IMG/VR virus record: IMGVR_UViG_3300010883_000380
Coordinates: 1 to 26,021 of that record
Strand: one strand, 5' to 3'
DNA length: 26,021 nucleotides
From: a virus
Position numbers and translations under genes: made by a program. The notes below the pieces were generated by a model. It saw nothing but the letters and a program-made list of their open reading frames with translations, was not told the DNA's origin and searched no databases. Of this stretch, positions 13,275-21,263 are shown piece after piece; within the stretch, counting starts at the first letter, position 1; each line of letters opens with the position of its first letter.

Positions 13275-14790
13275 ATTATCAAAAATGTGTGAAGCAATAG
13301 AAATAACTAATAGTATCAAGGATAAAATTAAAATTATAGATGAATCTTTGAGTTCGTTTTCTAATCCTAAATTAGTGTTAGATATTCTAACTCTAAATTT
13401 AGAAACTAATTCTATTGGTAATAAACGAGCAGTAACTTGGGTTGCTAATGCTTTAGAGTTGTTTGAAGAAGAAGTTAAGAGTCAAGAAGAAATGTGGGGA
13501 GATATAGGAGAAGGACTGTATCAGTATTTACCTAGTAAAGAAGATAGTAAACTTTCAATTAAAGAAGTTTATTCCTTATTATTATTAGATTGTTCTAGTA
13601 TTAACAGTAATTCATATGTTATTTTTGCTAGTGCAATAAAAGATATGTCTGATTTAGAGATTAAATGGTTTATTAGATATTGGTTAAGGAATCCTAGAAA
13701 TAGAGTTTCATATTCAATTGTTGTTAAGGCAATAAATAAAAGATTTCCTAATAATAATGTAATTAAATTATCTAATATACAACATGTTTCAATAGTATTT
13801 TCTTATTTAGAATCAGGTAGAACACCACCTACTACTATACAAACAGGAATGTTTCTAAAACCATCATTGGCTAAAACCTATAATTCTAATTTACCTTCAG
13901 AATATATTTTAGACATAAAGTATGATGGTAATAGGTATCAAATACATAAAGATAATAAAAATGTTATGATTTTTAATAGAAAAGGTAAACTTGTAACTCA
14001 TCAGTTTCCTGATGTAGCAGAACAGGTTTCACACTTCAATGCCAATAGTTGTATTTTAGATACTGAAATATATCCCATAATTAAAAATGGTAGTATAGAC
14101 CCTGCACCACACAAGAAAATGGCGGCAAGGGTACATTCCAAAGATAAACAAGAAGCCTTGCTTAAATGCCCAGTTAAAATGGTAATTTTTGATATTATAC
14201 AATACATGGGTGAGTTATTAATTGACGAACCATATAAAATAAGGTTATCACATCTATTGGATTTTCCAATAGAAAATAGAGTATGGAGTTTTGATATAGA
14301 TACTTCGATTGAATCAGCATATAACATTGCTATTAATAGAGGATTTGAGGGTATTATGATTAAAGATTTAAATGCCCCATACAAAAGCGGTAGGAGTAAT
14401 AATATATTGAAACATAAACCTTCTAGAATAGAATTAGATGTAGTTATTACTTCTGCTGAATATGGTAAAGGTAGAAGGACAGGTGTGTTTAGTTCATTTG
14501 GAATTTCAGTAAAAACTGAAAATGGATATGAAAGTATAGGTAAAGTAGGCACTGGATTATCAGATAGTGATTTGCTACATCTAACAACAGAACTTAAGAA
14601 GATAATAGATAACTATTCTTCGGATGTGTATTATGTATTGCCTAGAATAGTTTTAGAAGTTAGATGTGATTTAATATCACAAGATTCTAATGGTAATTAT
14701 GGATTAAGGTTTCCTAGAGTAGAGAGAATTAGAAATGATAAACACCCATATGATTGCAATACTTTAGAAGATGTTAAAAACAATAGGTAA
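13261..14790 (+). CDS. lig: ATP-dependent DNA ligase
   Basis: Seals nicks in DNA using ATP. It has 509 residues from ATG 13261, close to archaeal ligase length (about 560). The N-terminal helical DNA-binding domain spans residues 1-190. The nucleotidyltransferase domain has motif I KYDGNR with the adenylated lysine K220, motif III LDTEIY, motif IV EGIMIK and motif V near LKHKPSR. The OB domain follows (SIGKVGTGLSDSDLL, VLEVRCD). ATG 13261 is nine bases from GAGG; ATG 13246, in frame upstream, has no site. It overlaps the PC4-like gene. The viral role would be joining Okazaki fragments and repair. Confidence 0.93.
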   Translation: MSLSRLSKMCEAIEITNSIKDKIKIIDESLSSFSNPKLVLDILTLNLETNSIGNKRAVTWVANALELFEEEVKSQEEMWGDIGEGLYQYLPSKEDSKLSIKEVYSLLLLDCSSINSNSYVIFASAIKDMSDLEIKWFIRYWLRNPRNRVSYSIVVKAINKRFPNNNVIKLSNIQHVSIVFSYLESGRTPPTTIQTGMFLKPSLAKTYNSNLPSEYILDIKYDGNRYQIHKDNKNVMIFNRKGKLVTHQFPDVAEQVSHFNANSCILDTEIYPIIKNGSIDPAPHKKMAARVHSKDKQEALLKCPVKMVIFDIIQYMGELLIDEPYKIRLSHLLDFPIENRVWSFDIDTSIESAYNIAINRGFEGIMIKDLNAPYKSGRSNNILKHKPSRIELDVVITSAEYGKGRRTGVFSSFGISVKTENGYESIGKVGTGLSDSDLLHLTTELKKIIDNYSSDVYYVLPRIVLEVRCDLISQDSNGNYGLRFPRVERIRNDKHPYDCNTLEDVKNNR

Positions 14791-14822
14791 AATATTAATT
14801 ACCTACAGCCAAAGGCAAGTAT

Positions 14823-15224
14823 ATGTTAGACCGGAATGTGGTTCTTGGTATTTGTTCAATAATAGCAAAACCCACAGTATCAATTATTAAAGCCGAAAGA
14901 TATAGTATGGGATATAGAGTTAAATTATCAATAGTATTTAGAAGCAATGCTGAAAGGTTGTTGGCACTTCAGCGTTGTTTCCTTCAAAACAATATAGAAA
15001 GTAAATATAAAATATCTGAATCAAAAAGTAGACAAAGACCTATTCTGATTATATCTAAGTTAAATGATATATCTAAATTTGTAGAAACATATGATATTGT
15101 TTCAGTATCTTTTAGTGATAATTGGGATATATTTATTAATGTTAAAAAGTTAATAGGAGAAAACTCACATAAAACTATGAAGGGTCTTGATGAAATAATA
15201 GAATTAAAGGGGTATTTAATATGA
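14823..15224 (+). CDS. Possible degenerate LAGLIDADG-fold protein, 133 aa
   Basis: The layout resembles one LAGLIDADG homing-endonuclease half. A first helix (VVLGICSIIAKPTVSII) occupies the place of LAGLIDADGS but lacks the catalytic acid. Then come strands (GYRVKLSIVFRS), a helix (AERLLALQRCFLQNN), RPILIISKLNDISKFVETY, and a final helix (TMKGLDEIIELKGYL). Without the acidic residue, DNA cleavage is unlikely; it may have become a DNA-binding protein. The call rests on pattern alone. A weak AGG site precedes the ATG, and a 32-base gap separates it from the ligase. It couples to the next gene by ATGA. Confidence 0.4.
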   Translation: MLDRNVVLGICSIIAKPTVSIIKAERYSMGYRVKLSIVFRSNAERLLALQRCFLQNNIESKYKISESKSRQRPILIISKLNDISKFVETYDIVSVSFSDNWDIFINVKKLIGENSHKTMKGLDEIIELKGYLI

Positions 15225-15550
15225 AGTGTGTTAGATGTAATCTAAGAAATACTTCATCAAATAAAGACATGTGTAACATGTGTTATCTAAATATATTAGA
15301 TAATAAACCTAAAAATAAAGTTGATGATGTAGAGATATTAGAATATCATATTCACAAGGCTCTTTGGGATGGTTGCAATGATTGTGGTTGTAATGATTTT
15401 TATTGTGATGCAGGTATAAAAGAAGAAAAAGAAGTTAAATGGTACATATTAAAAGTTCGGTGTCCCAATTGTAATAGTAATTATGAACAAATAATGGAAG
15501 TAAGAATAAATGAGTTTAATAAAAATAAGCAAGGAACACATGAGCAGTAA
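15221..15550 (+). CDS. Multi-zinc protein, 109 aa
   Basis: Three cysteine clusters are visible: C3, C6, C18 and C21 (MKCVRCN, MCNMCY); C52, C55, C57 and C62 (GCNDCGCNDFYC); and C81 and C84 (VRCPNCNSNY). They could form two or three zinc sites, the last resembling a transcription-factor-type ribbon. Sequence between them is helical and charged. No catalytic motif is seen. It precedes the clamp-loader pair with an 11-base overlap, so a replication or transcription accessory role is plausible but not shown. Confidence 0.65.
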   Translation: MKCVRCNLRNTSSNKDMCNMCYLNILDNKPKNKVDDVEILEYHIHKALWDGCNDCGCNDFYCDAGIKEEKEVKWYILKVRCPNCNSNYEQIMEVRINEFNKNKQGTHEQ

Positions 15551-16361
15551 GCCACTAATAGTTTTAGGCAATACTGCTATGGATAAAATGAAAAGAGCAA
15601 GAAGTTTTGTTTCTGATAGTCCAATAGTAATGTATGCCAATGAGTTTAATATTGTAGATAATTATAGTATTCCTAAAGATAGAGGAATTATAATAGATGA
15701 GATGCACTTTAAACCAAATAATGATTTAATTAAAAAAACTATATTAGAATATGCAGGACAAGTAGTATTAATTTCTGATAGTAAAAAAGCAGTGTTGCCT
15801 ACAATATATAATTTATGTGATATGAAAAGACCAACGGAAAAAATAGATGTGAAAAACATTTCACCAAGAGCAGATGAACCTATTAATTATGAAGTAGATA
15901 TGTTCACTTTAGCAAGAGAATATTTAACTAATAGAGATAGAGATGAAGTTGCATTAAAACTTAAGATAAATACACCAGCAGATAATCAATTATTATCTTG
16001 GATTGTTCCTAATATAAACCCTAACAAAATAGCGTTTATAGATAACAATGTTAAAAGACGCTGGAACAATTCATATTTTTATGAGTTATTAGCATATTCT
16101 CATAATGGTAAACTAAGTGCTAAGATGGTTATGCCTACCAGAAGGAAATATTCTAAGTTAGGTAGTATCGCTAGTAGATTAGGATTAAGAAGACATGAAA
16201 CTTATTTGATTCAAGACCTTCTTAAAAATGAAGAATTTAAAAAATATGCTATGACTAAGTTGAATAATTCAGAATGTAGATTATTAAAACTTGGTGAAAA
16301 GAAAGTTAGAAAAATAGATAATATTGTTTTACCTACTCCAACATTAGACAAGTGGTTATAG
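15540..16361 (+). CDS. Reduced RFC large-subunit-like clamp-loader protein
   Basis: A 273-residue protein that looks like a clamp-loader subunit without a working ATP site. LIVLGNTAMDKMKRA takes the place of a P-loop, and GIIIDEMHF and QVVLISDSKKAVL resemble Walker B and sensor 1 strands. The C-terminal region (MPTRRKYSKLGSIASRLGLR, then RHETYLIQDLL) recalls the archaeal RFC-L collar. The protein ends PTPTLDKWL, a PIP-like clamp-binding tail. T4 gp62 is a functional parallel: an inactive partner of an ATPase. It is encoded two genes before RfcS. The start at ATG 15540 follows AAGGA; the in-frame ATG at 15510 has no site. Confidence 0.55.
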   Translation: MSSKPLIVLGNTAMDKMKRARSFVSDSPIVMYANEFNIVDNYSIPKDRGIIIDEMHFKPNNDLIKKTILEYAGQVVLISDSKKAVLPTIYNLCDMKRPTEKIDVKNISPRADEPINYEVDMFTLAREYLTNRDRDEVALKLKINTPADNQLLSWIVPNINPNKIAFIDNNVKRRWNNSYFYELLAYSHNGKLSAKMVMPTRRKYSKLGSIASRLGLRRHETYLIQDLLKNEEFKKYAMTKLNNSECRLLKLGEKKVRKIDNIVLPTPTLDKWL

Positions 16362-16624
16362 TGGCAAGTCATAAAAAACACCAAGATAGAAAAAAGGCTC
16401 TAATAGAGTATGGTGAAAAATACATCAATCAGATATTAGATTTTAATGAGATAATGTTATTTATTAATACTTATAAAAATAATAGAGGCAGATTACATAG
16501 AAAAGTCAATACTAATAAACAAGTGATACATAATCTATTAGTAGGAATGACTGAATTTAAAAAAATAAAAAAAGGGTATTGGAAATATATACCTATTAAA
16601 AAAATGAGGAATAAAAATGAGTGA
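16361..16624 (+). CDS. Hypothetical basic protein, possibly winged helix, GTG start
   Basis: Not recognised with confidence. GTG 16361 overlaps the previous stop (TAGTG) and is preceded by GTGGT; GTG 16352 is an alternative three codons upstream. The 87 residues are strongly basic. NTNKQVIHNLLVGMTEFKK followed by KGYWKYIP suggests a recognition helix and wing, as in winged-helix DNA-binding domains. Placement between the two clamp-loader genes is the only functional context. It overlaps the RFC gene by eight bases. Confidence 0.5.
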   Translation: MASHKKHQDRKKALIEYGEKYINQILDFNEIMLFINTYKNNRGRLHRKVNTNKQVIHNLLVGMTEFKKIKKGYWKYIPIKKMRNKNE

Positions 16625-17537
16625 ATTATGGACAGAAAAATATAGACCAACAAAACTTAGTGGGATTATAGGTCAAACTAATTTTGTGTTGGATGCAGAA
16701 CATTGGGTTTTGAATAAAGAAATGCCTAATGTTTTATTGTATGGTGTTGCAGGGATTGGTAAAACAGCCGCCGCAATATCATTAGCAAATGGGATATTAG
16801 AAAACAATATAACAAATAACTTCTTTGAGATTAATGCTTCTGATGATAGAAAGTTAGAAACAGTAAGAAATAAAATTAAAGAGATTGCTTCTACTAAAAG
16901 AATTGGTGATGTTCCATTCAAAATAATACTATTAGATGAAATGGATGGTATGACTAAAGATGCACAAAATGCATTGAAGAGAATCATGGAAAGATATTCT
17001 GATAATTGTAGATTTATTATTACTTGTAATGATAGATATAAAATTATTAATCCTCTAATGTCGAGGTGTGCTAATTATAATTTCAAGCGTCTTAATACTA
17101 AAGATATGAAATACATATTGACTGATATTCTGTTAAAAGAAGATGTTAAAACTCATTCTGATGACCAATTAGATAAGTTTATTACCTATTTGCAGGGTGA
17201 TTTAAGACGAGGAATCAACGAATTGCAAGCATCATCAGCAAGCAAGCGAACTCTCCAATATCAAATAGACATGAATATGAAACCATACTCTGAAATTATA
17301 AAAATGATAAATGAAAATAAATATGAAAATGCTTTAGAGAAGGTTCACACTATGATTTACGATTCTACTGATATGAAAACTATATGTATTAATTTACATA
17401 CAACAGTGTTAGACACTGAAAGTGATTCTAATTATAAATTTAAGATGCTTCGCATTATTGGTGAAGCAGAATGGAGAAGTGGAAACATGAATCCAAAGGT
17501 TTTAGCATCTTGGATGATAGGACAAATGATAAAATGA
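16617..17537 (+). CDS. rfcS: Replication factor C small subunit (clamp loader ATPase)
   Basis: An AAA+ ATPase, 306 residues, that opens and loads the sliding clamp. It starts LWTEKYRPTKLSGIIGQ, the classic RFC box. Walker A is GVAGIGKT (43-50), where GPPGTGKT is usual. Walker B is LLDEMD (105-110), the arginine finger motif SRC is at 149-151, and sensor 2 is probably in GDLRRGINEL. The C-terminal collar helices follow. The length is slightly below archaeal RfcS (about 320). The start has a standard GAGGAATAAAA leader. Its likely partner is the protein at 15540 and its substrate the clamp at 20241. Confidence 0.94.
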   Translation: MSELWTEKYRPTKLSGIIGQTNFVLDAEHWVLNKEMPNVLLYGVAGIGKTAAAISLANGILENNITNNFFEINASDDRKLETVRNKIKEIASTKRIGDVPFKIILLDEMDGMTKDAQNALKRIMERYSDNCRFIITCNDRYKIINPLMSRCANYNFKRLNTKDMKYILTDILLKEDVKTHSDDQLDKFITYLQGDLRRGINELQASSASKRTLQYQIDMNMKPYSEIIKMINENKYENALEKVHTMIYDSTDMKTICINLHTTVLDTESDSNYKFKMLRIIGEAEWRSGNMNPKVLASWMIGQMIK

Positions 17538-17623
17538 TAGAGATATTATTCGCGTTTATAGGACTTAGAGTATTAATTAAAATGCTACATAATAGTAACA
17601 GGAGTGGGAGAAGAAAATGGTAA
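17534..17623 (+). CDS. Possible 29-residue membrane peptide
   Basis: MIEILFAFIGLRVLIKMLHN followed by SNRSGRRKW. A single hydrophobic helix of about 17 residues with a basic tail suggests a small membrane peptide. The ATG overlaps the RFC stop (ATGA), and the frame ends seven bases into the next gene, matching the packing of the array. No strong ribosome-binding site is seen. Together with the adjacent two-helix membrane protein it could be part of a lysis or membrane function. Confidence 0.4.
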   Translation: MIEILFAFIGLRVLIKMLHNSNRSGRRKW

Positions 17624-17856
17624 AGAGATTTTTAGATTTTAATAAAGATGGAGTTGTTGATAAAGAGGATTTTAATCATCTTATATTGAGGTATGAGATA
17701 ATTGTGGTAGGTGGTATATTACTAATGGTATTACCTATACTAAACACATTAGGCTACATTAGTGTTGATTCAAACTTTTTCTGGGTGTTGTGCGGATTAG
17801 TAATGGCAGCAGAAGGATTAGTTGAAATAAAGTATGAAAGAAAAAAGAGGAAATAA
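17617..17856 (+). CDS. Two-helix membrane protein with an EF-hand loop, 79 aa
   Basis: Residues 7-18, DFNKDGVVDKED, are a perfect 12-residue EF-hand calcium loop (D1, N3, D5, G6, D9, acid at 12). Two hydrophobic segments follow, YEIIVVGGILLMVLPILNTL and FFWVLCGLVMAAEGLVEI, and then a basic tail (KYERKKRK). The size and topology are holin-like, and a calcium site in front of them is unusual. It could alternatively be a dockerin-type single repeat. GGGAGAAG stands before the ATG. Its genome position between clamp loader and SSB gives no functional hint. Confidence 0.65.
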   Translation: MVKRFLDFNKDGVVDKEDFNHLILRYEIIVVGGILLMVLPILNTLGYISVDSNFFWVLCGLVMAAEGLVEIKYERKKRK

Positions 17857-17858
17857 AA

Positions 17859-19085
17859 ATGAATGAAGATATGAAAAATGAAATAATGAAAGCAGCAGAA
17901 ATACTCGGTTTAACCGAGGAAGATGCAATGAGTAAGTTTGAGGACATTTGTGCCAAGAACAATCTTGATGTATCTAAAGAACCCTTGTTAGCAAGAGGTC
18001 TTTGGCGACAGTATTTTAGTAGTGCGAGAAACATACTAACCCGCGAAAGACAACCAACTAACACAAACAATTCTTTCTACAAGAAAGCGTTTGGGTTCTT
18101 TGTATCGTTAGATGAAGCAGTTGATATAATGGCTTTAGATAGAGATAGAGTAGTTAAAGAATACAATAGAGATAGTGATTTAACTTACTCTCTTGGTAAA
18201 GTAGCAATTTTTGCTCCAACAGATGATGGAAAATACGAAGGAAGAATGATGAGGGATAGTGAAGAAAGAAGTAAAATTATGGATGAACTACCTGAAAATA
18301 ATGTAGTATTAGATAATGGACTATTTTTAGTGCCATTGAATACTAATGATGCAGAATGGAATAAAAAGAACTATGGTAAACCTACTAAGGCTTCAGAGTG
18401 GAGAAGGACAGGAATATTTGTAGGAGAAGTTGATGGAAGAATGGGAGCATTCGCCTTTAGTTACAAAGGTGAGTCTTGTTTAACATTTACACCAACAACG
18501 TTTGAGTGGGTTCATTTTGATTCATTCTTTATGAACGAAGATTATACAAGTATCTTTGGTGGTAAATCTAGAACTATGGAATCATTAATTCTTAACGATG
18601 ATTTAGCAGAAGAAGATGATAATAAGAGGCAACCCTTTGGTGTTGTTCAAGATATAATTATGGAATACTGTACTGAAAATTACAGTCCATTGGTTGATTT
18701 AGAACAGGCACATAGTAATGCAGCAGCAAGACCTTACAAACAAAAATATATTGTTACTGATGGCACAGTTACTAGTATTAATATGACCCCAACTGGAAAT
18801 GGTAATAGGATAATTAACATTGATGATTTAACAACAGAATTTAATTTTGATAATGATGGCTTTACTGCCACTACTTGTTGGACACCTTCATCATTAGTAA
18901 TTGATTTTGGTATTGGTTCTGAAGTTATAATTGTAGGGCGCACTAGTCAGGGAACTGATGATGAAGGCGCATTAAGACCAGTAACCATTAATGTTAGTGG
19001 AATATATGTTATCAATGCTAGAGGCGGAAGCCCAGAGTTAATTGAGCATGTTGAATCAGAAGAAACCGATTGGTTCTTTGATTGA
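17859..19085 (+). CDS. Probable RPA-like single-stranded DNA-binding protein
   Basis: A 408-residue protein. Its C-terminal part looks like an OB fold: YIVTDGTVTSINMTPTGNGN, then INIDDL, GSEVIIVGRTSQGT and PVTINVSGIYVI. It ends HVESEETDWFFD, an acidic tail with aromatics like those by which SSB proteins and T4 gp32 recruit partners. The N-terminal 250 residues may hold another OB fold (GRRTGIFVGEVDGRM-like strands near 180-200) but are not recognised. Its neighbours are Sak4-like recombinase, clamp and polymerase. The start has GAGGAAATAAAA. The name rests on fold pattern and context. Confidence 0.5.
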   Translation: MNEDMKNEIMKAAEILGLTEEDAMSKFEDICAKNNLDVSKEPLLARGLWRQYFSSARNILTRERQPTNTNNSFYKKAFGFFVSLDEAVDIMALDRDRVVKEYNRDSDLTYSLGKVAIFAPTDDGKYEGRMMRDSEERSKIMDELPENNVVLDNGLFLVPLNTNDAEWNKKNYGKPTKASEWRRTGIFVGEVDGRMGAFAFSYKGESCLTFTPTTFEWVHFDSFFMNEDYTSIFGGKSRTMESLILNDDLAEEDDNKRQPFGVVQDIIMEYCTENYSPLVDLEQAHSNAAARPYKQKYIVTDGTVTSINMTPTGNGNRIINIDDLTTEFNFDNDGFTATTCWTPSSLVIDFGIGSEVIIVGRTSQGTDDEGALRPVTINVSGIYVINARGGSPELIEHVESEETDWFFD

Positions 19086-19124
19086 TTTCGTAAAAGTGTA
19101 GTCATGCACGAATTGTTGGCTATT

Positions 19125-19141
19125 AGGGGTGCAACTCCCCT
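19125..19141 (+). other. GC stem-loop in a short intergenic gap
   Basis: AGGGG (19125-19129) and CCCCT (19137-19141) pair around a 7-base loop, with T/A pairs able to extend the stem. The hairpin sits in the 77-base gap between the SSB-like gene and the gene at 19163, just ahead of that gene's GAGG leader. It may act as a terminator, processing site or stability element. No T run follows closely. Confidence 0.45.
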
Positions 19142-19162
19142 TAATTTAAAAGAGGAATAAAT

Positions 19163-19402
19163 ATGAAAGAATATGAAATAATAGATAATGTAATAATTAA
19201 AGGTGGTAGTTATTGGTTCAATGTAGCCAAAGTTGACTTTACTACAAGAAGAATGAATGATGAAACGGGGGAATATTGGGTTAAGTTCCATTTCCCTTCA
19301 GGAAAAGAAATAAGAATAATAGTAGATGGAGTAGATTTAGATGAAATATTAAATCTCTTTAATTTTAATAATAATGGTGATGATAATGTTAGACACTTAT
19401 GA
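19163..19402 (+). CDS. Hypothetical beta-rich protein, 79 aa
   Basis: Not recognised. It has the standard GAGGAATAAAT leader and a run of predicted strands (YEIIDNVIIKGG, YWFNVAKVDFTTRR, EYWVKFHFPSGKEIRIIVDG) followed by a short helix (LDEILNLFNF). A small beta-barrel or PH-like fold is possible. It overlaps the start of the Sak4-like gene by 17 bases and follows the SSB-like gene, so a recombination accessory role is conceivable. Confidence 0.6.
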   Translation: MKEYEIIDNVIIKGGSYWFNVAKVDFTTRRMNDETGEYWVKFHFPSGKEIRIIVDGVDLDEILNLFNFNNNGDDNVRHL

Positions 19403-20225
19403 AGAAAGAAAGAAGAAAATAATACAACAGATAGCAGAAAGAAAAAGTGCTGAAAAAGAATTCCTATTAATAGGAATTACTGGCAAACCTAAAGTTGGTA
19501 AGTCAGGTTTAGCAATGGATTGTAGAACGGAAGAAGAAATTAAGAATGGTATGAAAGTTAAGATACTTGACTTAGATGATGGTTCTACCGCTACTTGGGA
19601 TTCTGCTTGGGATAGAGATGATAACATAGAAATTTATGTTCCTAATGTTTGGAATAATGATGGCTCTATGGATTGGGATGAAACTTTTCATAACTGTTCT
19701 ACTTGGATTAAAATGGCTGAAGAAGATATTAAAGATGGTAATATCAAAGCAGTTATTCTAGATGGTGTAGATAAAATCTACGAAGGTTCTAGTGATGTAT
19801 TAAGGAAATCATTAGTTAAGAATGCAGCAAGAAGTGGTTCTGTTATACAAGATTCAGATACAGTTAGAGTTAGTCCATTAGATTGGAAAGTAAGGAATAA
19901 TATTTATGATAGGATAGTAAATCCTTTCGTAGCACTGAGAGCAAATAGATTTCTTATTACACATATGAAACCAGTATATGAAGGAATTGGTGCGCCAATA
20001 GCAGTAGGAGAAATCCCTGATTGGTATAAGACAACACCACATAAATTATTGCAGATAATAAATATAACCGAGCAGAAGTTAGGGACTAAAACAACATACA
20101 AAGGAAAATTAGTTGCAAGTAAAACTAATTCCAATATGGTGGGTAAGGATTGGTCTATCTTCGTATTAGAAGAATTAGGTAATGCATGGTATGGAATACC
20201 TGAGTTAAAAACAGGGGAATTATAA
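19386..20225 (+). CDS. RecA-fold ATPase, Sak4-like recombinase
   Basis: A 279-residue P-loop ATPase of the RecA/RadA fold, close in layout to phage Sak4 single-strand annealing proteins. Walker A GKPKVGKS lies at about 33-40, the segment KVKILDLDDGSTATW follows it, and Walker B KAVILDGVD lies near 121-129. RFLITHMKPVYEG fits the later strand with a sensor-like histidine. The helix-hairpin-helix domain of full RadA is absent. It probably pairs DNA during recombination-dependent replication, with the SSB-like protein as partner. Three ATG codons compete; 19386 lies four bases after GGTGAT and is my choice, but 19380 is possible. Confidence 0.75.
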   Translation: MLDTYEERKKKIIQQIAERKSAEKEFLLIGITGKPKVGKSGLAMDCRTEEEIKNGMKVKILDLDDGSTATWDSAWDRDDNIEIYVPNVWNNDGSMDWDETFHNCSTWIKMAEEDIKDGNIKAVILDGVDKIYEGSSDVLRKSLVKNAARSGSVIQDSDTVRVSPLDWKVRNNIYDRIVNPFVALRANRFLITHMKPVYEGIGAPIAVGEIPDWYKTTPHKLLQIINITEQKLGTKTTYKGKLVASKTNSNMVGKDWSIFVLEELGNAWYGIPELKTGEL

Positions 20226-20240
20226 TGGAGTTAAATAACA

Positions 20241-21005
20241 ATGAAAATAATAATAGAGGCAAAGAGAATAAGTGAATTAATAGAAAGTGTAGCATTGAAA
20301 GGAAGATACTTTAATGGTGCTGAATCTAAAAATGGGATGTTATCTGAATATGCATATTTAACATTAACAGGTGGAAATTTAGATTTATGGAATGCAGATA
20401 ACACAACTGTTTGTGGAATTAGAGAAGCATTAGAAATTACTCCTGATTTTGAAAATGGAGAAGCGGTTTTAGATATATTAAAAACAGTAAAATATCTTAA
20501 AGGATTTACTGGTGATGTTTTATTTGATGCGAGTGATTTCTTATGTATTTCTAATGAAGCATCTACTGCTACCTTACCATTAGTAACAGAACATAGTCAT
20601 AAGAATATGATTGATATGTTAATTGTTTTTAATGAAACTGTTAGAGATGTGAATGTAGTTTTCCCCACTTTTAGAAAAACTACGTTTGAAACTAAAATAC
20701 ATCTTTTAGCATCAGACTTATCCTTATCAACAAAAGGATGTGATGTGATTAATACCGCTAGATATAAATTTGATTATAATAATAGAGTGTTTACTATGTC
20801 TAGTATTAAAACTGATATTGATAAATATGAAACTATTGTTACTATGCTTACACAAGATGGTGATGAGTCCACTGTAGAATTTACAGGTTTCTTTCATGGT
20901 TTCTTTAAAACCGTAGTGAATATATATCTTAAAGATGATTCACCTGTTTTGTTTGTATCGCCTAATAGATTATTATTGAAAGCACCCTACATGGATAGGA
21001 GTTGA
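20241..21005 (+). CDS. pcn: PCNA-like sliding DNA clamp
   Basis: A ring-forming processivity factor, 254 residues, the usual length for archaeal PCNA (about 245-250). The sequence is divergent. The N-terminus (MKIIIEAKRISELIESVALK) fits the first strand and helix. The C-terminus SPVLFVSPNRLLLKAPYM corresponds to the PCNA end in which a proline-rich strand leads to YxLAPRI. The middle has the alternating strand/helix pattern of the two PCNA folds. It lies between the recombinase and the polymerase, with the clamp loader 3 kb upstream. It probably binds the PIP-like tails of the proteins at 15540 and 23624. It has a GGAG site at ten bases. Confidence 0.75.
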   Translation: MKIIIEAKRISELIESVALKGRYFNGAESKNGMLSEYAYLTLTGGNLDLWNADNTTVCGIREALEITPDFENGEAVLDILKTVKYLKGFTGDVLFDASDFLCISNEASTATLPLVTEHSHKNMIDMLIVFNETVRDVNVVFPTFRKTTFETKIHLLASDLSLSTKGCDVINTARYKFDYNNRVFTMSSIKTDIDKYETIVTMLTQDGDESTVEFTGFFHGFFKTVVNIYLKDDSPVLFVSPNRLLLKAPYMDRS

Positions 21006-21009
21006 TTAA

Positions 21010-21261
21010 ATGAGTGCAAAGCAAGAATACACAGGATTTTACGAAACCGATTACATTTACTGTTGTGTAAATTACTCTTCCTGTGATGGGAGATACGAGA
21101 CAGAAGAACAAGCAGATGAGTGTTGTTCCGTGTGTAGTGAGTGCGGCGATGCGTGGGATGAGTGCGTGGGACAATGCGAATGGTGTGACGAGTGCTATAC
21201 CCCCGAATGTAAGAACAGCCCCGACGGTGATGAACCCTGCCCCGAAAAGGAAGAGGAATAA
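21010..21261 (+). CDS. Very cysteine-rich zinc protein, 83 aa
   Basis: Thirteen cysteines occur in 83 residues, many as CxxC (ADECCSVCSECGDAWDEC, GQCEWCDECYTPEC), so two or more zinc sites are likely, as in a double zinc ribbon. The tail is acidic. The base composition differs from the rest of the window: the second half is distinctly richer in G and C, with codons such as CCC, GCG and TGC that are rare elsewhere. This may reflect recent acquisition or strong selection on the cysteine codons. GGAG precedes the ATG. The function is unknown. Confidence 0.65.
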   Translation: MSAKQEYTGFYETDYIYCCVNYSSCDGRYETEEQADECCSVCSECGDAWDECVGQCEWCDECYTPECKNSPDGDEPCPEKEEE

Positions 21262-21263
21262 AA

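Noticed and set aside
14001-14552. Long minus-strand open frame opposite the ligase gene
   Set aside because: It is a shadow of the ligase, which has all catalytic motifs on the plus strand; it has no ribosome-binding site and an unlikely composition.
17859-19085. Replicative primase or MCM-like helicase in place of the SSB-like gene
   Set aside because: No Walker motifs, primase DxD or zinc motif were found; an OB-fold pattern and an acidic aromatic tail fit SSB better.
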